62,000 bases of DNA. It comes from Zygnema cylindricum. Taxonomy: Eukaryota > Streptophyta > Zygnematophyceae > Zygnematales > Zygnemataceae. The position numbers were made by a program, and so were the translations under genes. How positions within the stretch are numbered: position 1 is the stretch's first letter; the number at the start of each line of letters is the position of its first letter. The stretch covers positions 196,567 through 258,566 of the forward strand of contig JBBHKE010003409.1 in assembly GCA_037447655.1 (NCBI GenBank). The letters are read 5' to 3'. Under the pieces are notes generated by a model. It did not search any database. It saw nothing but the letters and a program-made list of their open reading frames with translations, and was not told the origin of the DNA. Of this stretch, positions 34,870 to 47,430 are shown in pieces.

Positions 34870-35484
34870 CAACGCGAATCGTAATTAGAGTAAATTACTC
34901 TAATTCGGTTGCTAAATTTTTTGACTCTATGACATCAAATAGACTAAACGATTCTATTTTTTTCATTATTCTAATTTAGGTTAGTTTAATTAGCGTAAAA
35001 AAATGTAATATAGGTTCGTTTTAAATAGTGTGGAGTACGGACGACATTCGACCGTGCAAAATTGTATTTTTTAAAGTAAAAAGGTACAAATAATGATTTA
35101 ATAAAATCGCGCTCACACGTGAGATCGCACTAAATGAAAAATCAATCACATTGAAAAAAAGTCGTTCGCATAACTCTCGTCCATCGACAGCATCGTCGTC
35201 AGTGTGAACATTAATTGACGTTCAGCGCGACAAATAATACTAACGTCATAATGGCGTCAAAACTATACGGACTGACAAATTTTGTAAATCTACGTAATTC
35301 AGTGTTCGTAATTCCAGCGCAGATAATTATTGCCGACATAACCCAATATAGAGTACTTTAATAAATTAGAGTAATCTTCCTTTATGAAAAAGTTCTATCA
35401 CATAAATTAGAGTGTATTACTCTAATTGTTTTTTTTTGTTTTTTTACTCTAATTTGTTCATTACTCTAATTACGATCCGCGGTG
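34870..35484. mobile_element. 615-bp MITE, TA-flanked, related to the element at 328-832
   Basis: The left end CAACGCGAATCGTAATTAGAG and the complement of the right end CACCGCGGATCGTAATTAGAG form the inverted repeat, with TA on both sides (34868-34869 and 35485-35486). The end pattern CACCgYGRATCG..ATTAG is that of the 505-bp element. Confidence 0.75.
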
Positions 35485-35491
35485 TATAGTA

Positions 35492-35537
35492 AACCGTGTA
35501 TCGCTATTAGTGTTAACACTAATAGCGATTCATGGTG
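35492..35537. mobile_element. 46-bp terminal-repeat-only palindrome
   Basis: AACCGTGTATCGCTATTAGTG meets its own inverted copy at GTTAAC and ends CATGGTG, with TA at 35490-35491 and 35538-35539. It looks like two termini of the 505-bp MITE family with almost no interior. Confidence 0.65.
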
Positions 35538-35539
35538 TA

Positions 35540-36582
35540 TGCATTGTACATGTAATAGGATTTCTAACCTCTTAGAAAATCCCATTACTTTAATCAATTT
35601 CAACCACACATTCCACATATTGGAAAATACACATCCACATTGGAAAGCACTCACATAAGGATAAACTTTATATTAGAAGAAGCTTCTGTCCACATAATAT
35701 TAGCTTGGTCTCTTGCCTTCGTGGCTCAACCCTTTTTATTAAAGTGTTTTCCTCTACTCTCCACTCTTAATAATTCTATCTCTTAACAACTAAAACACTA
35801 TTTAGTTTCTAAGAGATTTCAATGCCAAAATGCCAATACTCCAATTTGGTTTTAATCGTTAAGACCAAGATCAGTTGGAATTTCCACAAACTTTTCCAAA
35901 AGAAAAGATGTCTACTCTCCTCTTACACTTCACTATTTATCCATCATCGCCCTGGACTCGCCAGGCCAGAGTCAACGCTCCGTTGAACAAGCTTTTACCT
36001 GGGCAAATCATTGATCAACAAAGACTCGGACTGACCAATGCAAAAGCGTGCAAAATCTCCCACTAACTACGTAGCATTTACTAACCAATCAAACACTACA
36101 TTTTACTACGTAGCATTTACGTGCAAAAGTGCACGCAAATCGAAACGCGACTTCGAACGATCGTGCGTCGCGAATTTAACTTGCGAAACTACCTACAAAA
36201 CTTACAAATTTGAATTTTGACGTTTTCGTACTAAAAATCATACGAAACGAACCATAATAGGTACCATACCACTATTTGTACTTTATATAGACGTACGCCT
36301 TAAATTCCGCGACTACTTTGACCCTTAACTCGTTTCAATGTTACCCACCTATTATTTTGACCCCTAGCTGTCACCTAAATACACCCATCACTATATTTTT
36401 TGAAATAGGACTCTAAATCGCGCGATTCTTTTGCGGACATCCACCAAATTTAGTACTCTATATTCATAACACCTAAATATCCATTTACAAACAAGTTCGA
36501 TTTGCTGTTACTGTTAAATCATCCATCCTTTCCTTATTTTTAACTGACCTAAATTAAAACTCTTTCATTCTCAAGACGGGAC
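35540..36582. other. Unassigned DNA downstream of the chromovirus
   Basis: It may contain the chromovirus 3' LTR: on the minus strand GTCTATATAAAGTAC (about 36280-36295) is a good TATA-like site. I cannot find a matching repeat upstream of gag to prove it. TACGTAGCATTTAC occurs twice (about 36068 and 36108). Confidence 0.4.
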
Positions 36583-36774
36583 TTCTATATTATTATCCCT
36601 CCAATACCTTTGCAAAAAATCATTATTTTTATCTTTTAAAGATAACTCATCTTCTGGCCTTCCTAGATAATGCACTTGCCCGAATATAGTATTGCCGACC
36701 TTAAACCGTAGACCAACCCAATCTATTACCCATTTGTGAACCTCAAGTTCTATAATTATTGAGGGATCTAATTC
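36583..36774 (-). pseudogene. Chromodomain at the integrase C-terminus
   Basis: After an in-frame TAG (about 36775) the frame continues with EVHKWVIDWVG, then GQVHYLGRPEDELSLKDKNN and RYWRDNN before a stop. This matches the aromatic/acidic pattern of chromodomains (W..G.P.DE.....). Such domains bind modified histones and guide insertion to heterochromatin. The TAG would remove it from the protein. Confidence 0.65.
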
Positions 36775-37900
36775 CTATTCTCCTTCAGTTGGTCGAAGAT
36801 TTGCTGGTTTTAACTGGCTGATGTGTATCACTGGATGATTTTTTGTTGAAAGAGGAAAGTCCAATTTGGCAGCAATTAACGATTTCATCTCGATTACAGT
36901 AAATGGTCTGATGTACTTAGGAGCAAATTTCCCAGTAGAATCCCCTTGTCCCTCGATCTTGCAACTGTAATGAGATGTTGAAAGCCAAACCTTGTCACCT
37001 GTGCTTAGCATCTAATCACCCTGTTTGCGGTTAGCATTTAGTTTTTGCCTTCTTTGTGCCTTCACTAATGCATCCCGGACTGTTTTCCAAACCTTTGAAT
37101 GTATTCCCAAAATTCCGTTCCAAAAAACCCCTATTCTCTGCAGTGACCCCTGTTATTAAGTCTAACGCTTCTCTCGGTTGGTATCCGTATGCAACTTCAA
37201 ACGGTGAGAATCCTGTACTAGCATGTTTACATGAATTGTATGCAAATTCCATTAATGGCAGTTTAGATTCCCATGTGTTCTGAACTCCATTGCAAACAGT
37301 CCTAAGCATTTCTTCCAGTGTACGGTTCATCCTTTCTGTCTGTCCATCTGTCTGAGGATGATAAGAGGTACTCATTTTTAATTCAGTGCCTAAATTTTGC
37401 TGCAATTCTTTCCAAAATCCAGACGTTAATTTAAAATCCCTATCACTGACTATAGACAAGGGAACTCCATGATGTTTGACCACGTTGTCAAAATATTACT
37501 TTGCAATATATACAACTGAATGAGTAGTTTTGTAAGGGATAAAGATTGCCATTTTACTGAACCTATCGAGTACGACCATGATACTGTCATTTCTTCTAGA
37601 TGTAGGTAGTAACTTGACAATATATTACATACTGATAGATTCCCATGGTCTTTCGGGGATATCTAAAGGTTTTAAGAGACCTCTAGGTTTTTAGTTAGTA
37701 CGTTTACTCTGTTGGCAAGGGACACAGTTTTCCACGTGTTTCGACACCTCATTTGCCATCCCTAGCCAAAACAATCTACTCTGCAACCGACTAAGAGTTT
37801 TATCTCGACCTAGATGTCCTAAATGCTCATGGGCTTCCTGTAAAAGTTGTTTTCTCAAGTCTCCCATTTCAGGAATGCATAACTTATCCCTTGTTTGCAA
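36775..37900 (-). pseudogene. Chromovirus integrase
   Basis: The zinc-binding HHCC region (HEHLGHLGRDKT, NCVPCQQSK; 37691-37900), core residues in VVLDRFSK (about 37570), IVSDRDFKLTSGFW (about 37440) and DGQTERMNRTLEEM (about 37330), and the GPY/F region GDKVWLSTSHY (about 37000) are visible. Frames are broken near 37490, 37630 and 37030. Confidence 0.85.
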
Positions 37901-37906
37901 ATACAG

Positions 37907-39565
37907 TTAACCATCCTCTATTCTAAAGTTTTTGACATGCCTCTCATTCAATGGGTCAGAATTCCCTCCCGAAATATTCTTGTAAATCACAGCAAAATAA
38001 GGATCTTTATCATAACCATTTCTAACAGCATCTAAAAATAATTCATCCCGAACCATCACACTTATTTCAAAACATCTACTCAAAGGATCTGTGACTACAT
38101 TTGTCTTTCCACGAATATGTTTCACATTAAATTTGAAATATGCTAATTTCTGCATCCACCTAACCTGTGTGCTAGTCATAATCTGTGCATTACTTAATCT
38201 CTGGAGATAAAAGAGTGCCTTACTTATCACAGTGAACTGTAAATTCTTTATTATGCAAATAACAACGCCATTTCACCAATGCTTGAACAATTGCAAATAA
38301 TTCTTTTTCCTGTGCTGGATAGTTTTATTCAACATCATTAATTTTTTTGGACTAAAAAGCAATAGGATGAAAATGTTTGCCGACTTTTTGACTTGTGACT
38401 GCACCGAGACATTTATTAGATGCATCAGTAGTTATCAAAATTTCAAATTCCCCAGCAGGATCAGAATACACCATGTAGGAGCAGAGGTCAACTTCCCTTT
38501 TAGTTCCTCGAAAGCTCTCTCTTGATTGACTCCCCAGACAAACGTCTCTTTCTCCCGAAGTAAATCGGTCAATGGTGCGGTGATCATACTGAAGTTCCTG
38601 ATAAATTTCCTGTAATAAGTGGTCAATCCCAAAAATGATCTAACTTCTATGACATTAGTGGGTTGCTTCCAATTTTGTATTGCAGTAATTTTGGATGGAT
38701 CTGTTTTAACACCTTCCCCACTAACTATATGTCCCTAAAATAATTGTTCACTTTTAAGAAATCTGGATTTTGACAATTTTCCATATAACTTTCCTTCCCT
38801 TAACCTTTCCAACACCTTCTTTAGATGAATTACATTTTGTTCTTTAGATTCGCTGTAAATTAAAATATCATCTATAAACACTTGAACAAACTCATATATT
38901 TAATCAAAAAATGTTTGGTTCATTAATCTTTGATAAGTAGGTGGTGCATTCGTCAAAGCAAATGGCATCACTATCCATTCAAAATGACCGACTATAGTTC
39001 TAAAAGTTTTTTTATCAACATCTTTAGTTTTAATGGCCACCTGATTAAAGCCACTACGTAGTTCAATCAAAGAAAATAATTTAGCGCCTTTCAAATGATC
39101 TATCAAATCAGAAATTAATGGTAACGGATACTTATCCTTCATCGTAATCTTTTTAAGACTACGATAGTCGACACACATCCTCAACGTTCCGTCCTTCTTT
39201 TTGATGAAAAGAACAGGTGCTCCGTACAGTGACTTGCTGGGTTGAATATGTCATTTCTCCAGAAGCTCTTTGATCTGTTTCTTTAACTCCTCCTGCTCAA
39301 AGAAGTTATGTTTATAAATTCGTGTGACAAGAGGATTACATCCAAGTTCAAGGTTAATAACATGTTCCACATCTTGGGAAGGTGGCCTCTCTGAGGGTAA
39401 GTCACTTGGGAAAACATCTCTCAATTCAAAAATCAAATCTTTAAATGCAGTATCAGATGTATGAATGTCAGTTACAAAATCAAATTTTTGTTTTTCAAGA
39501 GTTTTAGTGGTGTTTGATTTAGGAATAACATCAATGTTAAAGTTTCCCCCCCCCCCCTTCATCAC
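37907..39565 (-). pseudogene. Chromovirus reverse transcriptase-RNase H
   Basis: RT shows [20 protein letters not shown], then [16 protein letters not shown], where the first catalytic Asp is Glu, and FIDDILIYS (FIDD at 38867-38878). RNase H is suggested by HIRGKTNVVTDPLSR (about 38090). The stretch 39251-39565 is the protease-RT linker. Confidence 0.85.
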
Positions 39566-39764
39566 TAACTGCCTTAGATACTAATAACAAAAAAACATTG
39601 TTTGTTTTATCTTTTAATTGCTTTTTAAAATGTTAAGACGAAATCAAACCTTCCAGTCCCAACTTGGTTATGTTATTTATATGATTCTTTTGCAACTCCT
39701 TCGAATGTAATGTTTGTAAAACCTTCCTACCGTTTTCAGATTTCACTTTCAAGGTGTTAATTTC

Positions 39765-40175
39765 TCAATTAATTTGGGGATTATGTTCAGTTAACCAAGG
39801 TTTTCCCATTATTAGCTCCTCACTACCCAAATTCATTATTTCACACACAACTTTTATTTTATAACCCTGGATATCGACTTCAATTGTGTCAGTTTGTAAA
39901 TCTAATGTGGACTTATTACCATTTGCCACTTGAACATTTAAAGGTTTTTCCCTTATGACTGTAGGAATTTTATTTTCCTCAACAAACTTATGTGAAATAA
40001 TATTATGTGTAGCACCTGAATCTACCATAACTCTCAATGGTTTTCCATCCACTAAATACTCAAATCTGACCAAACTGTGTCTGGTGTCATCGTTACTTAA
40101 CTGTCCTAACATAGGTCTTTTGTTAAGAGTTTCACCGGAAAGATTGTTCAAACTATGGAGTGTAGTTAGCATCAT
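39765..40175 (-). pseudogene. Chromovirus aspartic protease
   Basis: It contains RVMVDSGATHNIIS, the catalytic D-S-G motif of retropepsins, followed by LIMGKPWL, the usual downstream I-(L/M)-G block. The frame is open over 136 codons. Confidence 0.85.
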
Positions 40176-40272
40176 AATAAATTAGCTATCCTAGCCTTTC
40201 CATTCATTAGCTTGCCCTCCAGAGTTAACTCTTTCACCTCTGGATCTGGTTGACTCAACTGAGGACTTTCTG

Positions 40273-41000
40273 CTAGTCTTTTCCGTTTCCCACCTCGTGG
40301 ACTTCCTGTTCAGCTAGGTATAATGCAACATCTTCTTGAAGACCTTCATTGACATCAACTGTTTCAAGAGATCTCTTATCTGTACACTCCTCAACGAAAT
40401 GATCTGGACCTCCGCGGTTAAAACAAATGACTTTTCTTTGGTTTGGTGCATTTTTTGCTGAAATGTCACTCCTCTCCACAGTTATAACAGTTAATTTTCT
40501 TCAGTTGTGCACACTCAGATGCCCTATGACCTCTTTTCTAAAATATTGATAGCTAACTGTAAAGTCCAGCTAGATTTATCTTTTTGTTTGAGCATGTGAG
40601 ATGCTCCTTTCATACTACGAGAGAGACCCCTCATGAGCAATGCTGCCTGTTGAAAAGGAGGAAACACCCCACCTGCACAAGCATGTGCATCTAAAAGGAT
40701 ACGAAATTTGTTAGAATATTCAGCCATTGTACCGCCAGTATACTTATAGTCCCAAATTTTTCCAGCCAGTAGAAGCTCTTTCGGACATTGGCCTTTTCAT
40801 AATCACTTTTAAGTGATTTACAGATATCAATTGCTTTTTTCATTTTTATCCGAGACATAGCTAAGTCTTCAGACATACAAAATTTCAAAATAGAACGAGA
40901 TTGCATATTTTTCTTAGACCATGACGGATCAAATTCATCCAGCGAACCATCCAATATATCTAAAAGATTGACATTCTCAAAATGTGTCTCCACCATATCC
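40273..41000 (-). pseudogene. Chromovirus gag remnant
   Basis: Pieces include MAEYSNKFRILLDAHACAGG (40524-40727) and a CCHC-like CFNRGGPDHFVEEC (about 40410) in which the second Cys is Arg. Frames are shifted between pieces. Confidence 0.75.
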
Positions 41001-41806
41001 GCCCACTAAACATACTTATCCCCGGAAAAGATAGGAATTCTTGATGACAGGCCCATACATGTTGTTCTACAACCACCGGTGCAGGTGGAGAAGCAGCAAT
41101 AGTAGTAGAAGTAGACATGATACACTCTCAAAAGCTATCAAGAATCCATCTAAACAACTGTTTTTAAGTGCTCACCAATTCTTATACCAGCATCTAAACC
41201 TCACAAAACTCTATCAGAATATAGAGTAGCATAAACACTGACAACTCCCAAAGTTTGAGCATAATTGACCAGACAACACTCAAGATTTAATACTCAGAAG
41301 TTTCACAAAAACAGTCAGCAGTTTTACTACTTGGAAGTCTGGATACATAATATGTTCTGAGTCCTAAGTCTTATAATTCTGTTGAACTGGCAACACCAGT
41401 GTACTTGAGAGGTACATCAAACCACCAGGCTACCACTAATCTGTCAAGCTACCACTGAGCTATCACTAAGCTACCACTGAGCTATCACTAAGCTACCACT
41501 GAGTTACCCACTAAGTTGACTAGAATCCTATCTATCGCAGTTGCTATATCCTGTACCGAAACACTTTAAGAATATCAGAGGCTGCGTTGTCCGTACGGAC
41601 TATATCAAATATAATCGTGGTTGCGTTGTCCTGTCTGTGTTGCAGCTTCGCTGCTGTGCTGCTGCGCTGCTCTGCTATATAGCAGCTGCGCTGCTCTGTC
41701 AGCTCTGCTGCTGCGTTGCTCTGCTGTATAGCATCTGCACTGCTTTGTCTGTAAAGCAGCTGCAGTGCTCTGAGACTGAAAGCTTTCCAAAAAAAAAAGA
41801 CAACAG
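41001..41806. other. Spacer with short tandem repeats
   Basis: It may hold the chromovirus 5' LTR (TTCTTATACCAGC near 41181 resembles an antisense tRNA-Met primer site), unproven. A 22-bp unit GCTACCACTGAGCTATCACTAA repeats at about 41427-41512. A GCTGCTGCGCTGCTCTG-type imperfect repeat spans about 41636-41770. Copia E homology starts abruptly at about 41807. Confidence 0.5.
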
Positions 41807-42530
41807 GCAGATGATGGGGACAGAAGTGTGTCTAAAAAGAGGACAGGGAAGGAGACACCCCTCACTCTTATTGCCACAGGCCCAAGATCGGCGACCGTGA
41901 AGACCGCGGAGAACGATATTTAAATGTGGGAGGATGTAAACATGGCTGCCAAGATTTTCATTGTGAGGCACCTCACTCAAGCTTTGGCCACTCCTCATCT
42001 TCACATTTACAAGGCCGAGGAGTTGTGGATGAGTTTGGTGGAGATTTATAGAGCTGGAACTATTCGGAAGCTCCAGTTGGCTGAGCAAAAGCTAGTGAGT
42101 TACACTTACAAAGGAGGAAAGATGTTAGATTCCTGTAATGATCTTTCTTGTTTGAAAATGGAGATGGAAAGTGCCGAATGGATAGGTACAATGAAAATGA
42201 AAGTTAACACCCTTACCATGAAGTTACCAGATGAGTACGAGAACATAGTGTACCGAGTACAAGAAATTGTTGATAATTCATGGAAATGGAACACAGTGGT
42301 CAAGATGATACTTGTGCAGGAAAACACAATGGAGATTAGGAGAGGAGGAAAAAGCATTCAAGCTCTAGCAGCAGGAGGGGACCGATGGGGGAAGGACCTA
42401 AAGAATACCTACAAAGGGGAAAGAGATGATTCTGAAGGACCGAGGCCCCCAAAGGGTATTTGTCATTTTTGCAAAAAGCCGGGACACTTCATCGCAGACT
42501 GTGTCAAGCAGTCGGCGCTGAGGCTCTAAA
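41807..42530 (+). pseudogene. Copia E gag, 5' truncated
   Basis: RHLTQALATPHLHIYKAEEL, KVNTLTMKLPDEYENIVYRV and an intact CCHC knuckle CHFCKKPGHFIADC are present; TAA follows at about 42528 in the Gag-protease linker. An in-frame TAA also occurs at about 41921. Confidence 0.87.
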
Positions 42531-42586
42531 AGAACCATGGAGGGGGTTCTTCTAGATGGAAGAAAAAGGCACTTGTGGTTACATAA

Positions 42587-44446
42587 GTGACAGGAGAAAC
42601 TAAGGATGAGTCTTCTCATGAGGATGGGGAGCTTCTTCTTGACGAGAATCATGAGGAGAAGGAGATCCCTCGTAGACAGAAATATGCCCATGGAGCAATT
42701 CGTGAGGCTCCACAAGAAGGATGGATCATCGACTCAGGTGCATCCATGCATATGTATCCTGATAAGGAACTCTTCACTAAGCTAAGAAAAATCCTTAGTG
42801 TAGAGATAGAGTATGGGGATGGGAGAGTGGTTACTACAGATCTAGTGGGATTAGTAGATCTGAAAGTTGTAGTGGAGGGTAAGACTTCTATACTTACATT
42901 CTCATATGTACTTTACATTCCTCAGCTGAGTAAAAATCTTTTCTCTACGTCTGTGTTATATGACAAAGAGTTTGGTACCTTCACTAGAAAGGGAGTCTTT
43001 ACAGCTAAGTATGGGGATGAAGTTTACTTCACGGCAGATAAGGGTAGCCAAGGAAAGTTTAGGCTTAACTTGGGTAATGAAAAGAAGAATGCTTACTATG
43101 TTGGTGTTCCTAAGTTGATGATTTGGCATAAGCCGTTAGGGTGCGTACATATTGATAGGTTGAGGGAAATGAAAAAGCTTGGGGTAGTAGAACGCATTCA
43201 GTTTGGGGATAATGAAATGATGGATGATTGTAGTGGCTGTGCTCAAGGTAAGGCTCACAAACTTCCCTTTCCCAAAGCCGCCACATATTGAGGTGAGTAA
43301 GTATTAGATTTGGTCCACTCAGATATTTGGGGACCTACAAAAATACCTTCGGTTGGAGGAAAAAGGTTTATGATGACAATAACCGATGACTGGTCTAGAT
43401 ACTCTAGAGTATACTTTCTAAAAACAAAGTCTGAAGCATCAACTTACTTCAAAGAATATAAAGCATAGAGTGAGAAGTTGCTTGAAACCCCCATTAAGAG
43501 GATAAGGAGTGATAATGGGGGGGAATATACCTCTAACCAGTTTGAGGAATATCTGAGATATGAGGGAGTACAACACCAAAAAAATATACCATATAACCCG
43601 GAAAAAAATGGGGTAGCTAAGAGGTTGAATCGAACACTAGGAGATAGTGCATGCAGTATGTTGGCTGTGAAGAAAATAGGAAAGAGATTTTGGGTAGAGG
43701 CAATGAACTGTGCCAACAACATTAAGAATATAGTCCTTACCTCAGTAGTAAAGGGAGTGACACCTTATGAGAGATGGGCTGGAAGGAAACCAGATATTTC
43801 ACACCTTAAAGTGTTCGGTAGCCAAGTTTACAGTCTTGACACGGATAGGAAAAACTGGAAACAAGATATTAAGGGAAAACCTAGATACTTTGTGGGATAT
43901 GATGAGGATGTTAAGGGGTATAGAGTTTATGACTTAGCAAAGAAGGATATCATCCTAGTCAAATACCTAGTTGTCATGGATGAAGGAAAGTCATTTGATC
44001 CCTTCAAATATACAAAGAAGATAAAAATCAGATTCGTGTCCGAAAGTGAGGAGAACTCGGTCTTTCCCGAAAGGGATATGAGTGAAACCGTCATTGCAGA
44101 TTCAAGGGAGATTCGAGATAGAGAAGACTCACTGGAAACCTCACATACTCCTATGAACCTCGAGGAGATAGAAGAAGCGGGACCAGATCCTGCTTCCATG
44201 GACAGGGGAGTTGATGAGATAGTGAGAAGAAACCCAAGACTTCTATCCATTCCAGCTTCGGAGTTTGAGGGAGGGAGAAGGAGCTGCAAAATGATACAGG
44301 AAAAACATGTCGCTCATAAGGTAACTAAGCTATCTCACCCAGATGAGCCTCAGTCTTACTCCAAGGCAGTGAATAGTCCAAAGAAAGAAAGATGGATTAG
44401 AGCCATAAATGATAAGATGGCTTCTATCATGGAAGCATATACTTGA
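42587..44446 (+). pseudogene. Copia E protease-integrase
   Basis: Protease WIIDSGASMHMY (Cys replaced by Tyr), pre-integrase CSGCAQGKAHKLPF, a stop at about 43289, then a 322-codon frame with RSDNGGEYTSNQF, NPEKNGVAKRLNRTLGDS and the C-terminal region. The integrase motif EQNGVAER reads EKNGVAKR here. Confidence 0.88.
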
Positions 44447-45930
44447 GAACTAGCGGATTGTTCTCCAAACAGAAAACCTATTGGGTGTAAATGGGTATTT
44501 AAACTAAAACTGAACCCAACTAATACAATTGAGAGATATAGGGCTCGATTGGTAGCGAAGGGGTTCACCCAAAAGGAGGGGATTGACTATGAGGAGACCT
44601 TTGCTCTAGTTGTTCGGTTCCCATCAAGTAAGGATTCTCCTCAGTCTGGCAGCAGCGAAAGACATGGAAATACACCAGATGGACATTGAGACTGCTTTTC
44701 TTAATCGTGAGTTAGAGGAAGATTTTTTCATGAGGTAACCCGAGGGGTTTGTGGAAGAAGGAGAAGAGAGCAAAGTCTGCAACATCACAAAGTCCTTATA
44801 TGGACTGAAGCAAACTCCCCGACAGTGGAGTAAGAAACTAGATGAGTTTCTCACCGATCTAGGATATATCTCTATCAGCACTGACCATTCTATCTATATG
44901 TTTGAAGATGAGAATGGTGTCATTTTAATTGTAATTTATGTGGATGATCTGCTTATGTTGAGTAAGTCTTTGGAGAAGATCAATAGGCTAAAGAAAGATC
45001 TTAGGGGCAGATTTGATATGAAGGATTTAGGGGAGGCAAAATATATTTTGGGGATCCAAATGGAGAGAGATAGGGGGAAAAAGATTATCAGACTTACTTA
45101 GAAAGAAGCAATAGGTAATATGCTTGAGAAATTCCAGATGGAAAATACTAACAGTTGTACCACTCCTATGGACTTGAAAAAAGTAAGTGATGGGAGTGTA
45201 GAAGGAGGAGTGATGATCTTAGACGATTAGATGAGTCTAGAGGAGAGAGAGTTCATGAAGTCTATCCCGTATAGACAGGTCGTAGGAAGTTTAATCTATA
45301 TTATCAAATGTACCAGGCCGGAAATAGTGGCAGCAGTTGGAGTACTCAGCATGAGTCTTAATGATCCTAGGAAGGGAGACCGGAGGTAGCCAAAAGAGTC
45401 ATGATATATCTGGTTGGAACCAGAGAATTATGGTTGCATTTGGGAGGGGAGCACACGGATATCACCACTTGGAGTGATGCCAGTTATGGGGATGCACGTA
45501 TGAGATGATGTACTTCTGGATATGTTTTGTATGTGGGGGAAGGTGCTTGCTGTTGGAGCAGTAAGCAACAAAAGGTGGTTGCTCAATCTACTATGGAGGT
45601 TGAGTATATGGCGTCTTGTTCTGCTGTAAAAGAACTAATGTGGGTGAAGTAATTGTTGCAAGAACTGGGATATATAAAGGAGGGAGTGCATGAAATCTTT
45701 TGCGATAATCAAGCTGCAATCGCAATTGCAGCCACCATTTCAAAGCAAAACATATGGACATAAGATTAAGCTTCATAAGAGAAAAAGTTGAAAATAAAAT
45801 TTTAAATCTTGTGTATAGACCTGATGAAGAAATGGTGGCTAACATGATGACCAAACATCTGCTCTCTCCTAAATAAAAAATTTGTCGGGAAAAATGCGGG
45901 TTGAAAGAAAAATTAAAATTAGACTAGAAA
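44447..45930 (+). pseudogene. Copia E reverse transcriptase-RNase H
   Basis: RT is split by a frameshift near 44620 and a stop at about 44737. IYVDDLLMLSK (about 44935) keeps YVDD. RNase H shows WSDASYGDARM and CDNQAAIAIAA, then a small deletion before FKAKHMDIRLSF. Confidence 0.87.
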
Positions 45931-45940
45931 ATAAGGGGAG

Positions 45941-46339
45941 TGTTGATATTTATAGATTTCTAGAGTATTTTATAGGTTTGAATAGGTTAGTATAAAAGGA
46001 AAAGAAAAAGACGGACAACCTGTCTCCACCTCCTCTCCCTAGCCCCAATACTTGTTGTAGTCACTCAAGGATAGAGAGGGTGGTTGTTCCATGGCTGCCT
46101 TAGTTCAAACAGGCAGCTATTTTTAGTAGGTTACAAAAAATATACCTGACGGACCCGGGATTTGATCCCGGTACCTGCGGTTCGTCAAGTTGGCCGTTAG
46201 CGGTAAGCTTTATCCTATTAGACTATGACCAGTGCTAAATGCTACAGTATGTGATAGATATATATATATTTAAAGAGGAACAAATCCATTTAACTAAAAC
46301 TGTATACGGCATACATAGATAGAGTTTTATGAAAGTACG
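45941..46339 (+). repeat. 3' LTR of copia E, first part
   Basis: It starts TGTTGATATTTATAG after AATAAGGGGAG. The antisense tRNA-like T-arm is perfect here: CCGGG-ATCAAAT-CCCGG (about 46153-46169). It ends at the GTACG target of H. Confidence 0.9.
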
Positions 46340-47386
46340 TGAAACTCTGAGACCTCCATAAGTCCTCAGAGTGGACAGCTTCCAAGAAGCCTCTAGGATA
46401 ATCCTGACCCCTTTGTGTTTAAGCAAAAATAACTGCCACCCTGGCAGACAAAAACTCTGAGCACCTTCACCCCTGTGAAGACAAGACTCCCCTGAGTCGA
46501 TAGCAAAAAGAATCTCTGAATTTGCTCCCCTGAGCAGTAAGTTATGAAGGGTCAAAGTTGACCTTTTGTACAGAAGCTCTCTGGGAGAGAGGGTCCAATC
46601 TACTATTTTTTCTAAGTCCTTTCTCTCTCACAGACTCTATCTACTAATGTACGGAACCAATCAGAATACAGTTCCGTACGCAAAAGTACAGCTGCCGGTG
46701 TACTTTATGTACGAACATTGTACGACATGTCCCAAATGTCGACACATGTCATATCCGGATTCGGTGCCATAATCTCCGGAGATTCCACGATCCAATGTAA
46801 TTTCGCCACGCATCATCCGATGTGGCGATGACCACAAACCGCCGAAATCTTCCTCCGCGATCTCGGCGCTAATTCTGGCCGTCCGATTAGAATCTAATTT
46901 AATCGTAGCCGTAATAAATACATGCGCGGTATTCGTTTCACTTACGAAATAAAATGCGCGATATTGATTTTGTGAATGTACTGAATTCCGTACTTATACA
47001 TTACCAGATCTATGTATACCATACACAGTTACAGTTAAATGATTTAACCTACGTATTAATGTTTAAATCAATATCGTACTATATGTTACGTAAGACTACC
47101 TCTAGACCTAACGGCTAAGGCTACCGGCTATCTACTATCTGTCGGTCGGCAGGTACCAGGATCAAATCCTGTGGCCGGATTACCTTTTAGTACATAATCC
47201 CTAAACTAGTATAAATTTCCCGTAAACCTCAGGATAGCCTAGGTAGCCATGGCTCTAGCTTCCTCTCCAATTTCTCAGTGACTGCGACAAGTTTGAGAGT
47301 TGGAGAGAGAAGTTAGAGGTAGACTGCCTCGGCTTCTTTATTTCTATTCAGACCTAGAAAATACTTTAAAACCATTAGTTTCTACA
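46340..47386 (-). repeat. 3' LTR of copia H (1047 bp)
   Basis: In sense it runs TGTAGAAACTAATGG to CAGAGTTTCA. GTAC palindrome 46671-46716 and CCAAT 46657-46661 (plus strand). The tRNA-like module on the plus strand runs from TAGACCTAACGGCTAAGGC (about 47103) to GGATCAAATCC (47159-47169), then CCTTTTAG. Confidence 0.93.
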
Positions 47387-47430
47387 CTCCCCTTATTTTC
47401 TAGTCAATCTTTAATTTCAGACCACACTTC

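Larger units (their letters stand above)
36583..41000 (-). mobile_element. Ty3/gypsy chromovirus remnant
   Basis: Domain order on the minus strand is gag, protease, RT, RNase H, integrase, chromodomain, which defines a chromovirus. Several frameshifts and stops make it inactive. Paired LTRs could not be recognised. Confidence 0.88.

Noticed and set aside
35540-36582. 3' LTR of the chromovirus
   Set aside because: There is a TATA-like site, but no matching sequence exists upstream of gag at 41001-41600, so an LTR pair cannot be supported.
41427-41512. CRISPR-like repeat-spacer array
   Set aside because: It is a simple 22-bp tandem repeat without unique spacers, in a eukaryotic context.
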